Both the position numbers and the translations under genes were made by a program. This document shows positions 9,022 through 17,051 of a stretch of DNA of 64,000 bases, piece by piece. The stretch spans positions 315,212 through 379,211 of the forward strand of contig CAYRES010000001.1 in assembly GCA_964423425.1 (NCBI GenBank), given 5' to 3'. The notes under the pieces were generated by a model. It did no database searches. It was given only the letters and a program-made list of their open reading frames with translations, and was not told the DNA's origin. Source of the DNA: CAYRES01 sp964423425. GTDB taxonomy: Bacteria > Actinomycetota > Thermoleophilia > RBG-16-64-13. How positions within the stretch are numbered: the first letter of the stretch is position 1; every line of letters begins with the position of its first letter.

Positions 9022-9229
9022 ACCGCTCGGCCGCCTTCTGATTGCACTGGGTGTGGGCATAGCCCTCCTCGGTGCGCTGTTTCTCCTTCTCTCGAAGCTG
9101 GGAGTGAGCAGTATGCCCGGCAACGTGGTGTTTCGCGGGGAGAGGATCACGGTGCTCATACCGATCGGCCTCTCCATTCTCGTGAGCGTACTGCTCACTG
9201 TCGTCCTCAACCTCATCCTCAGGCGCTGA
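9011..9229 (+). CDS. DUF2905 small membrane protein
   Basis: This 72-residue protein has two predicted transmembrane helices (about residues 5-28 and 45-70). They are separated by a short loop with the DUF2905 signature (SSMPGNVVFRGERITVLIPIG). Its GTG start overlaps the queH stop by 11 bases, with GGGAG about 8 bases upstream. DUF2905 genes commonly sit between ruvB and queA in Firmicutes and Actinomycetota, but their function is unknown. The link to queuosine or recombination rests on position only. Confidence 0.85.
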   Translation: MGLEPLGRLLIALGVGIALLGALFLLLSKLGVSSMPGNVVFRGERITVLIPIGLSILVSVLLTVVLNLILRR

Positions 9230-9254
9230 GCCGAGCGCTGTCCGCGAATCTCAG

Positions 9255-10418
9255 GTGCGACTCGAGGAACTCGACTACCCGTTCTTTGCGGAGCTGATCG
9301 CCCAGCGCCCTGCCGAGCCGCGCGATTTGAGCCGACTCCTGGTGCTTGATGCCGCATGTGGGGGGGTGCGGCATCGGCGGTTCCGCGATCTCCCCTCGCT
9401 GCTTCGGAAGGGCGACCTCCTGGTGGTGAACGACTCCCGGGTGCTCCCGGCCCGCATCCATGCGCTGAAGCCCACGGGGGGCGTGGTCGAGCTCGTGTTC
9501 CTCCGGCCTTGCGGGGGCGAGGAAGGCGGGAGGAACGGAACGGTCGACACGCGAACATGGGAGGTCCTCGCCAAACGGTCCCGACGTCTGCGCGAGGGGA
9601 GCCACCTGCGGGTCGTGCCTGCACCCGGTTTCCGTGGGCATGGTGAGCCGGAGGTTGTCGAGAGCAGCGGCGGGGAGCCGGTGGGGCTGTACCTGGAGGC
9701 GAGCCTTGGCGAGGGGCGGTGGCTGGTACGCCTGCCGGCGGATACCAGCGCACAGGAGCTCATGGAGGCTCACGGTGAGCTACCCCTGCCCCCTTACATC
9801 AGAACACCCCTGCGTACCGCCTCCGACTACCAGACGGTCTATGCGTCCCAGCCCGGCTCAGCCGCGGCACCCACAGCGGGCCTGCACTTCACCTCCCGGG
9901 TGCTCCGGGAGTTGGAGGAGGCCGGCATAGAGAGGGCGACCGTGACCCTCCACGTGGGCCTTGACACCTTCCGGCCCCTGAGCGGCGACACCGTGGAGGA
10001 CCACCCCATTCACACCGAGTTCTACACCGTGCCGCCGCAGGAAGCGGCTCGGATCGACCGGATCCGCGCGGAGGGCAGACGAGTGGTGGCGGTGGGTACC
10101 ACCACCGTGAGAGTGTTGGAGACCCTGTACCGTCACTCAGACGCGGATGGGCCGCCATCAGCCCCTCTGTCGGGAGCCACCGATCTCTTCATCACTCCCG
10201 GCTTTGCCTTCCGAGCGGTTGACGCGCTGATTTCCAACTTCCACCTGCCACGGACCTCATTGCTCGCCTTGGTAATGGCCTTCGCGGGTGTCGACCACAT
10301 TCGCTCGGCTTATGCCGAGGCCGTCAAGGAACGGTATCGCTTCTTCAGCTTCGGCGATGCCATGCTGATCGACTCCGGCCCTCGGGCCGCGAGGGCATCA
10401 GCCGGGGAGAGGGTATGA
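9255..10418 (+). CDS. queA: S-adenosylmethionine:tRNA ribosyltransferase-isomerase
   Basis: QueA moves the ribosyl part of S-adenosylmethionine onto preQ1 in tRNA, making epoxyqueuosine. The 387-residue protein is longer than the usual 340-350 because of extra residues in the region after LVVNDSRVLPARI. Family motifs are clear: NDSRVLPARI, PTAGLHFT and the C-terminal NFHLPRTSLLALV. The GTG start has a weak ribosome site. The stop overlaps tgt as ATGA, showing translational coupling. Confidence 0.95.
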   Translation: MRLEELDYPFFAELIAQRPAEPRDLSRLLVLDAACGGVRHRRFRDLPSLLRKGDLLVVNDSRVLPARIHALKPTGGVVELVFLRPCGGEEGGRNGTVDTRTWEVLAKRSRRLREGSHLRVVPAPGFRGHGEPEVVESSGGEPVGLYLEASLGEGRWLVRLPADTSAQELMEAHGELPLPPYIRTPLRTASDYQTVYASQPGSAAAPTAGLHFTSRVLRELEEAGIERATVTLHVGLDTFRPLSGDTVEDHPIHTEFYTVPPQEAARIDRIRAEGRRVVAVGTTTVRVLETLYRHSDADGPPSAPLSGATDLFITPGFAFRAVDALISNFHLPRTSLLALVMAFAGVDHIRSAYAEAVKERYRFFSFGDAMLIDSGPRAARASAGERV

Positions 10419-11605
10419 ACGAGGCGAACGGCCCGCAGCAGCTTTCTCCGGCCGCCAAGGCGTGTGTCTCCCGTGATGAAGGGCTTCCCTCATTCCCCTT
10501 CGCAGTGGAGGCGCGCGATGGGTCGGCGCGCGCCGGACTTCTCGCCACTCCCCGGGGCGTCGTGCAGACTCCCTGCTTCATGCCGGTGGGCACGAAGGGA
10601 ACAGTGAAGGCCATGTCTCCCGAGCGGCTCGCGCGCGTCGGCGCCCGGATCATCCTGGCCAACACCTACCACCTCGCCCTCCGGCCGGGCAGCGGTGTGG
10701 TAAGCACCCTTGGGGGATTGCACCGCTTCATGGGCTGGGACGGGCCCATCCTGACCGACAGCGGTGGTTTCCAGGTATTCAGTCTCAAACACACCGCCAA
10801 GGTTGACGATGGAGGTGCGGCCTTCGACTCGGTGTACGATGGCTCCCGGCAGGTCTTCACGCCCCGCAGGTCCATCGAGGAACAGCACCGCCTGGGTGCC
10901 GACATCATCATGTGCTTCGACGAATGCCCACCGGGCGACTCGCCCCGGCAGCTCGTGGAGCGGGCCGTGAGGCGCACATCGCTGTGGGCCGCCGCCTGCA
11001 AGGAGGTCCATCTCGAGACCGGCGGTGAGGGCGCCGACGGCCCGCAGATGCTCCTCGGGATCGTGCAGGGTGGGGTCCACACGGATCTCAGGGCCCGCAG
11101 TGTGTCCGAGTTGTGCGGCATCGGCTTCCCCGGCTACGCGCTCGGGGGGCTGTCGGTGGGTGAGGAGCGGCAACGTATGCTCGACATCGCTGCCTTCACC
11201 GCCGAGCGGCTCCCAAAGGAGCGTATTCGCTACTTCATGGGTATCGGGGATCCGGCCGGTGTGCTGGAGGTCGTAGAGAGAGGCATCGACCTCTTCGATT
11301 GCGTACTCCCCACGAGAACCGCCAGGATGGGCACTGCTTTCACGGAGGAGGGGCGGGTCAACCTGCGCAACGCCCGCCACATCCGCTCAACCGACCCGCT
11401 TGACGAGGATTGTCCCTGTACAGCCTGCCGGACCTTCTCGCGAGGGGTTCTGCGCCACCTGGTCATGCAGAAGGAGATCCTGGGTCTGGAACTACTCTCC
11501 GAACACAACCTCACCTTCATGACCCGTCTGGTGGCGGCGGCCCGGGAGGCCATCATCGCCGGCAGGTTTGCTTCTTTCAAACGGGGCCTTGTGGGGAAGT
11601 GGTAG
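10415..11605 (+). CDS. tgt: Queuine tRNA-ribosyltransferase (tRNA-guanine transglycosylase)
   Basis: Tgt swaps guanine-34 for preQ1 in GUN-anticodon tRNAs. The active-site motifs LTDSGGFQVFSL and the nucleophile region CVLPTRTARMG are present. The zinc site is also visible near the C-terminus (CPCTAC, then the His of LRHLVM). The 396 residues include an N-terminal extension of about 28 residues before the normal PSFPFAVEARDG start, so an internal start is possible. The ATGA overlap with queA favours the annotated start. With queH and queA this completes the late queuosine pathway. Confidence 0.96.
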   Translation: MNEANGPQQLSPAAKACVSRDEGLPSFPFAVEARDGSARAGLLATPRGVVQTPCFMPVGTKGTVKAMSPERLARVGARIILANTYHLALRPGSGVVSTLGGLHRFMGWDGPILTDSGGFQVFSLKHTAKVDDGGAAFDSVYDGSRQVFTPRRSIEEQHRLGADIIMCFDECPPGDSPRQLVERAVRRTSLWAAACKEVHLETGGEGADGPQMLLGIVQGGVHTDLRARSVSELCGIGFPGYALGGLSVGEERQRMLDIAAFTAERLPKERIRYFMGIGDPAGVLEVVERGIDLFDCVLPTRTARMGTAFTEEGRVNLRNARHIRSTDPLDEDCPCTACRTFSRGVLRHLVMQKEILGLELLSEHNLTFMTRLVAAAREAIIAGRFASFKRGLVGKW

Positions 11606-11733
11606 TCGAGCGAAGACGGCGTGGTAACATATGCTGCGTTTGCGGGGTTACCTCCGCGACCCGGCTGTACCCAGTTTCGAATGATTTGATGATTTTGGAC
11701 ACTTGAGCGCATGCACGCGCAAAGGAGGCGGGT

Positions 11734-12210
11734 TTGAATAATATCGGACTGCTCGCGATCTACGTGGTGGGCTTCATCGCCATCTTCTACTTCCTGGCGG
11801 TACGCCCGCAGCAGAAGCAGCGTCGCGCTCATCAGCAACTCATCGATTCGGTCAAGCGCGGTGACCGCATTGTGACCATCGGTGGCATCTTCGGCAAGGT
11901 CAAGAGGGTCGAAGAGGGGCTGGTCGTGATCGAGATCGACAAGGGCGTGAAGATCAAAGTCGCACGCAAGGCCATCGCCGAGATTGCGAGTGCTGAGCAG
12001 AGAGCCAAAGCCGTCGCCGTGCTCGAAGACGACGATGACGAAGATCTCGAGGACACGGTCGCCGAACTCGAAGCCGCTGAGTACGAACAGGAAGAAGGTG
12101 GAGAGGAAGGCGACGAGGACTACGTGGAGGACGAAGACCTCGTAGAAGGCGACGATTACGAGGGCGCCGAGGTCGGCGAGGAAGAAAAGGAAGAGCAGGC
12201 CAAGGGCTGA
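11734..12210 (+). CDS. yajC: Preprotein translocase accessory protein YajC
   Basis: YajC is the small single-pass membrane partner of SecDF. One membrane helix (about residues 5-22) is followed by the family motif VRPQQKQRR and the GDRIVTIGGIFGKV core. The start is TTG, set by the strong AAAGGAGG (11720-11727) nearby. At 158 residues it is longer than the usual 90-110, because residues from about 93 to the end form a very acidic Asp/Glu-rich tail. tgt is upstream. secD follows after 134 bases with its own promoter. Confidence 0.92.
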   Translation: MNNIGLLAIYVVGFIAIFYFLAVRPQQKQRRAHQQLIDSVKRGDRIVTIGGIFGKVKRVEEGLVVIEIDKGVKIKVARKAIAEIASAEQRAKAVAVLEDDDDEDLEDTVAELEAAEYEQEEGGEEGDEDYVEDEDLVEGDDYEGAEVGEEEKEEQAKG

Positions 12211-12262
12211 TCGTGCACTGCTCCCGCCGCCCGTAGACGGCGCTGAACCCGGAAGGGTATGT

Positions 12263-12303
12263 GAGCCCCTGTTGTTGACAGGGGCTCAGCCGTGACTTAT
12301 GCT
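12263..12303 (+). promoter_or_regulatory. secDF promoter whose -35 lies inside a hairpin
   Basis: A 10-bp perfect inverted repeat (12263-12272 with 12278-12287, loop of five) could act as the yajC terminator, although it lacks a T-run. TTGACA (12275-12280), 17 bp and TATGCT (12298-12303) make a near-consensus promoter. The -35 sits in the loop and descending arm of the repeat, so the repeat could also be an operator. Confidence 0.65.
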
Positions 12304-12344
12304 CCGTTGCCGTGCGTGCGCACAGGCTTCTTCGAAAGGGTAGT

Positions 12345-13751
12345 TTGTTGTCGACGAACCGGAAGAACATCATCATATTGGTGATCGTCGCGCTGCTTGT
12401 GGGAGCAGCCGTCTACTTCATCTACCCTCCGGGGTCGAGCACCCGCTTGGGGCTTGACCTACAGGGTGGGCTGGCCGTCATGCTCGAGGCAAAGGATTCT
12501 GAGCGCGCCCCCCGCACTGAGGAAGGCCTGCAGCAGGCCGTCAGCATCATCGGCGAGCGCATCAACCGTTTGGGCGTCACCGAGCCGGAGATCCAGCGCC
12601 AGGGCGATTGGAAGGTGAGCATCCAACTCCCGGGAATCGACAATCCGGAGCAGGCTCTCGCCCTCATCGGCAAGACGGCGCTTCTGGCCTTCTACGACGT
12701 CAACGAGCAGTTCGGCACCCCTTACGCCACCGAGGAAGAGGCGCTGGCTTCGGCCGGCGTGCAGTCCGAGGACGAGCTTCCGGCCAGCAGCAACCTCATA
12801 CTCTGGCCGGGGGAGGAGAGTGGGGAGGCCGATGCCTGGTTCCTCGTGACCACCCCGCCGTTGCTCACGGGCGGCGATTTGTCGAAGGCCGGTGTCGGCT
12901 TCGACTTCAACAATATGCCCAAGATCGATATGGAGTTCACCTCCGAAGGTGCGAATACGTTTGCCGAGGTCACCGACCGTATGGCAAAGACGGCGCAACT
13001 CACCGGGCAGACCCAGCTCTTGGCCATCGTGCTCGACAACAGAGTCGAATCAGCTCCGCGGGTCAACGAACGCATCGACGGCGGTAACGCCGAGATCACG
13101 GGCCGCTTCACGCTCGAGGAGGCCCGCCAGCTCGCGCTCGTGCTGCAGACGGGGGCCCTTCCCCTCGAACTCGAAGTCATCGATCAGCGCTCTGTGGGGG
13201 CCACCCTGGGTAGAGCGTCGCTGGAACAGGCAATGTTCGCGGGACTCATCGGCTTTGCCCTCGTCTTGGTGTTCATGGTCGCCTACTATCGGGTCCTCGG
13301 CCTCATCGCCGACGTGGCGCTCATCATCTACGGCCTCCTCCTGTGGGGCCTCCTGAACGCCATCGGTGCCACTCTCACGCTTCCGGGCATCGCCGGCATC
13401 GTGCTCACCCTGGGCATGGCGGTCGATGCCAACGTCATCATCTTCGCCCGTGTCAAGGAAGAGGTGCGAGCCGGGAAGACACTTCGCACGGCGGTTGCGG
13501 CCGGCTTCAAGAAGGGCCTCCGTGCCATCATCGATGCCAATGTCACCACTCTCATCACGGCCGTCGTCCTGTTCTTCACGGCCACCGGCGGGGTGCGTGG
13601 TTTCGCGCTGACCCTGGGTATCGGCATCCTGCTCTCGATGCTCACGGCGATCATGGTCACCCGCTCAGTACTCGAACTACTCGCCCATACCGGGCTCTTC
13701 CATAGGCTGGGGCCGCTCGGCTTGGCCCCACGGAGGGAGACGTCGGCATGA
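12345..13751 (+). CDS. secD: Protein translocase subunit SecD
   Basis: SecD uses the proton gradient to help pull proteins out of SecYEG. The 468-residue protein has the first membrane helix near residues 8-26, the signature RLGLDLQGG, a periplasmic P1 domain, and five more membrane helices in the C-terminal half (VMVAYYRVLG; GMAVDANVIIFARVKEE). The start is one of two adjacent TTG codons (12345 or 12348) after AAAGGG; a GTG further upstream is less likely. secF overlaps its stop as ATGA. Confidence 0.95.
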   Translation: MLSTNRKNIIILVIVALLVGAAVYFIYPPGSSTRLGLDLQGGLAVMLEAKDSERAPRTEEGLQQAVSIIGERINRLGVTEPEIQRQGDWKVSIQLPGIDNPEQALALIGKTALLAFYDVNEQFGTPYATEEEALASAGVQSEDELPASSNLILWPGEESGEADAWFLVTTPPLLTGGDLSKAGVGFDFNNMPKIDMEFTSEGANTFAEVTDRMAKTAQLTGQTQLLAIVLDNRVESAPRVNERIDGGNAEITGRFTLEEARQLALVLQTGALPLELEVIDQRSVGATLGRASLEQAMFAGLIGFALVLVFMVAYYRVLGLIADVALIIYGLLLWGLLNAIGATLTLPGIAGIVLTLGMAVDANVIIFARVKEEVRAGKTLRTAVAAGFKKGLRAIIDANVTTLITAVVLFFTATGGVRGFALTLGIGILLSMLTAIMVTRSVLELLAHTGLFHRLGPLGLAPRRETSA

Positions 13752-14641
13752 GAGTCTATCCGTTCATGCGCTACAAGACGTGGTACCTGGTTGTCCTGGG
13801 TCTGGTCACCCTGCTCGGCATCCTGGGAGTGTTCATCATCGGCCTTCAGTTGGGCATTGAGTTCCAGGGTGGCGCGCGGGTGGAGGTCAGGTTCACCGAA
13901 CCCGCTACCACCTCCGATGTGCGCAGCCAGGTGGAGGCCGTGGGGGTGACCGGGGCGGTCGTGCAGCCCGTGGGCGCCGATTCCTTTCTCATCACGTCGG
14001 CGGCCATGACCGATGAGCAGTTCAATCAACTCATCGACGCTATGCACGACTCTTACGGAGCCGACAAGGCGGCGGCTTCTCTTGAGAGAGTGGGTCCAAG
14101 CTTCGGCCGCGAGACCGCCCAGAGGGCGCTCATCGCAGTGCTGATATCCATCGTGGTGATGATCGGCTATATCAGTTGGCGATTCGAGTTCAAGTACGCG
14201 TTGTGTGCGATCGTCGCTCTCATCCACGACGTGGCGCTTACGCTGGGCATCTACTCGGTCACCGGCCGTTTGGTGACCACCGCTACTGTTGCCGCCATCC
14301 TCACCATCCTGGGTTACTCAGTCAACGACACCATCATCGTCTTCGACCGCATTCGTGAGAACACCCCCCTCATGAAGCGGGAGACCTACTCGGACATGGT
14401 CGACCTCTCCATCAGGCAGACCATCGTTCGCTCCATCAACACCTCGCTCACCACACTCTTGCCCGTCACGAGCATCCTCCTCTTCGGCGGGGCCACGTTG
14501 AAGGACTTCGCGTTCGCTCTCTTCATCGGCATTCTGGCCGGGGCCTACTCATCCATCTTTGTGGCCTCCCCGCTTCTTGTGATCTTGAAGCAGCGCGAGA
14601 AGCGGTATCGCAAGCGCCTCGAAGCAGCGAAGAACTCCTGA
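13748..14641 (+). CDS. secF: Protein translocase subunit SecF
   Basis: SecF pairs with SecD. The 297-residue protein has six membrane helices, the LGIEFQGGARVEVRF signature near residues 33-47, and the conserved GYSVNDTIIVFDRIREN stretch of transmembrane segment 4/5. Its ATG overlaps the secD stop. No gene follows closely, and the 204-base gap after it holds repeats of CTCTCCGGCC but no clear terminator. Confidence 0.96.
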   Translation: MRVYPFMRYKTWYLVVLGLVTLLGILGVFIIGLQLGIEFQGGARVEVRFTEPATTSDVRSQVEAVGVTGAVVQPVGADSFLITSAAMTDEQFNQLIDAMHDSYGADKAAASLERVGPSFGRETAQRALIAVLISIVVMIGYISWRFEFKYALCAIVALIHDVALTLGIYSVTGRLVTTATVAAILTILGYSVNDTIIVFDRIRENTPLMKRETYSDMVDLSIRQTIVRSINTSLTTLLPVTSILLFGGATLKDFAFALFIGILAGAYSSIFVASPLLVILKQREKRYRKRLEAAKNS

Positions 14642-14845
14642 GGCACACCTCTCCGGCCGCACGCCTCTCCGGCCAAGCGCTCACGTGCCCATCATCCCCG
14701 GCCTGTCGCACTGGGGTCTTCGGGCCGGCGCCGCTCCGCGCATCCGGGTCACACTCCAGGTGTTCACCCAGAGGGGAGAGGGTAGGTGTAGACTGAATGC
14801 GAGCACTGCCGGGACCATCTCCGTCTAGGGAAAGGGTGAAGACCA

Positions 14846-15256
14846 ATGGTCGATACCGGGAGCGACACCGGCGCAGGAGCGCCGCAGGAGACCAGTTCGG
14901 GGGTACAGGTCAGAGACCTTCTTGAGAAGGCCTTTCTGCTCGGCGTGGGGGCCGCCACCATCACCTTCGAGAGAGCCGGGGTGGTGGTGGACGACTTCGT
15001 GAAGCGTGGGCATATCTCGGCGGAAGAAGGGCGCAAGCTGGCCGAGGAAGTGAGCGAGCGCAGCCGGGAGGAGATCAGCCATGTGCTCGGCCGCATGCAG
15101 ACGGGTGTAGAGTCGACCTATCGCGATGCCGGCCTGGCCACCAAGAGAGACTACGAGGATCTCGACTTCCGCATTCGCCAACTGGAGCATCGGGTGCGGC
15201 TGCTGGAGGAGTCGGCTGATGCGGCGTCGTCAGAGTCCGCGCATACCGCCGTCTGA
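14846..15256 (+). CDS. Phasin-like coiled-coil protein
   Basis: This 136-residue protein has a central amphipathic segment (about residues 24-52, starting LLEKAFLLGVGAATITFERAG) and a charged coiled-coil tail (about 90-125). It resembles the phasin/PhaF-like proteins commonly found next to ABC1 kinases in Firmicutes and Actinomycetota. There is no PHA synthase in view, so polyester binding is not implied; membrane-surface or lipid association is an inference. AAAGGGTGA precedes the ATG. The UbiB-family gene starts 27 bases downstream. Confidence 0.75.
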   Translation: MVDTGSDTGAGAPQETSSGVQVRDLLEKAFLLGVGAATITFERAGVVVDDFVKRGHISAEEGRKLAEEVSERSREEISHVLGRMQTGVESTYRDAGLATKRDYEDLDFRIRQLEHRVRLLEESADAASSESAHTAV

Positions 15257-15283
15257 CGGCGCGGCCTCACGGCTATCGGCATA

Positions 15284-16960
15284 ATGGCGCCACTGCGCAG
15301 ACGATACGGGTTTTCCCGCATAAGGAATCTGGAGCGGATAGGAGCGATCGCCCAAGTCGCCGTCAAGCACGGGTTCGGCTACGTCATCGAACACTACCAC
15401 CTCTGGAACCTCGTTCCCGGTCGAAGAAGGGTTGACCCGGTGCCGCCCGACCGGGGTCGCAGGGTACGCTCCATGCTCGAGGAGCTCGGCCCCACGTTCG
15501 TGAAGTTCGGGCAGCTTCTCAGTACCAGGCCCGACCTGATCCCCGCCGACATCATAGAGGAGCTCGTCAAGCTGCGCGATCAGGTGTCGACCTTCGACGC
15601 CGAGGAGGCCGCCGCCGTGATCGAGGAGGAGTTCGGGCTCACCCTTGAGCGGGTGTTCGAGGAGATCAGCGACGAGCCGATAGCCGCCGCCTCGATCGGC
15701 CAGGTGTACAGGGCGGTGCTACCCGGTGGGCGGGCCGCCATGGTGAAGGTGCAACGGCCCGAGGCGGCCACTCGCGTCCGGCAGGACGTGGATCTCTTCT
15801 ACCAGATCGCGCGGATGGTGCGCGACCAGGCGGGCGGCCAGATGGTGGTCGATCCCATCGAGCTGGTGGACGAGTTCGCGAGGGCGGTGTCCCGGGAGCT
15901 CGACTACACCCTCGAAGCGCGTAACGCCGAGCGTCTGCACAAGCTCTTCGCGGACAGCGAGAGTGTGGTTGTTCCCCGGGTGATCCGGCCGTTGACAACA
16001 CGCCGGGTGCTCACCCTGGAATTCATTGACGGGCCCACCATGAACGAAATGTCGTTGTCCGACCTCACTCTGCGCGAGCGGAGGGATCTTGCCGAGACGC
16101 TGACTCACACCTGGTTCAAGCAGGTTCTGTCCTACGGTTTCTTCCATGCAGATCCTCACCCGGCGAACATCGTCTTCCTCTCGCCGGAGCGTATCGGCCT
16201 GCTTGACTTCGGGGTGTGCGGCGCCTTGTCGGAAGCGGACATGGAGAACGGCCTGCGCTTGTTTACCGAGATACTGGATCGCGAAGGATACGGAGTGAAG
16301 AAGACGCTCCGGAGACTCGGTATCCGCTGGGGGGCGGGCAAGGACGCAGCGATGGACTCCGCCATCGAAGATGTGTTCAGCCGGTACTACGGGGCCGCGA
16401 TGTCCGAAGTGGACCCGGCTGAACTGTTGCACGACGCCTTCACGCTTGCGCGAGTGGTGGAGGCCAAGATACCTTCGCGCTTTCTGCTTCTCGAGAAGAC
16501 CCTCATCACCCTCGAAGGTGTCGTGACAGAGCTGTACCCGGACCTCAACCTGTTTGAAGTGGGACGCCCCTATGCACGTTCTCTCATGCTGCGCCGGGCC
16601 ATGCCCGACGCGGTTCTTGGCCGGGCAGCCCGCAATGTGACCGCATACCGGGAAGCTCTCGAGAACTATCCCTTTCAGGTGCGTGACCTCTTCGACCAGA
16701 TCAATCGTGGAGAACTACGCATCAACTTCCTCCACCGCGGGCTCGATGCGTTCGGTCACAAGCTCGACATACTCACCAACCGGGTGGTCGTGGCCCTGGT
16801 GGTGGCCACGCTGGCCCTCGCGAGTGCCATCGTCGCCGTGTTCGTGGAGGAGGGCCCGAAACTCGCCGGTCTGTCCATCTGGGGCGTACCCGGCTTCTTG
16901 GGGGCCTTCCTTTTCGGTGCGTGGCTGGTGTGGGCCATCTTCCGCTCCGGGCGGCTCTAG
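15284..16960 (+). CDS. ABC1/UbiB-family atypical kinase
   Basis: This 558-residue protein belongs to the ABC1/ADCK/UbiB family of atypical kinases that act in quinone or lipid metabolism. Diagnostic features are the KxGQ motif (Lys74-Gln77), the alanine-rich nucleotide loop AAASIGQVYRA in place of a glycine loop, the catalytic HADPHPANIV and the metal-binding LLDFGVCG. Two transmembrane helices at the C-terminus (about 500-555) anchor it in the membrane. No ubi or men genes are nearby, so the substrate is unknown. Its partner by position is the phasin-like gene upstream. Confidence 0.93.
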   Translation: MAPLRRRYGFSRIRNLERIGAIAQVAVKHGFGYVIEHYHLWNLVPGRRRVDPVPPDRGRRVRSMLEELGPTFVKFGQLLSTRPDLIPADIIEELVKLRDQVSTFDAEEAAAVIEEEFGLTLERVFEEISDEPIAAASIGQVYRAVLPGGRAAMVKVQRPEAATRVRQDVDLFYQIARMVRDQAGGQMVVDPIELVDEFARAVSRELDYTLEARNAERLHKLFADSESVVVPRVIRPLTTRRVLTLEFIDGPTMNEMSLSDLTLRERRDLAETLTHTWFKQVLSYGFFHADPHPANIVFLSPERIGLLDFGVCGALSEADMENGLRLFTEILDREGYGVKKTLRRLGIRWGAGKDAAMDSAIEDVFSRYYGAAMSEVDPAELLHDAFTLARVVEAKIPSRFLLLEKTLITLEGVVTELYPDLNLFEVGRPYARSLMLRRAMPDAVLGRAARNVTAYREALENYPFQVRDLFDQINRGELRINFLHRGLDAFGHKLDILTNRVVVALVVATLALASAIVAVFVEEGPKLAGLSIWGVPGFLGAFLFGAWLVWAIFRSGRL

Positions 16961-17006
16961 CCGGGGGAGGGACGGCCCGCCGCCGTGTTCGGTCCGGGGG
17001 TGGCGG

Positions 17007-17012
17007 TATACT
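17007..17012 (+). promoter_or_regulatory. Candidate -10 box for recJ
   Basis: TATACT sits inside an imperfect palindrome, GGCGGTATACTGCC (17002-17015), in the 91-base gap before recJ. The -35 is weak. Confidence 0.4.
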
Positions 17013-17051
17013 GCCCTCGACATCAATGTGGCTCTTCGAGAGGGATGATTC

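Noticed and set aside
14642..14845. Repeated CTCTCCGGCC as a repeat element or CRISPR-like array after secF.
   Set aside because: Only two close copies are present with no regular spacing; this is not an array.
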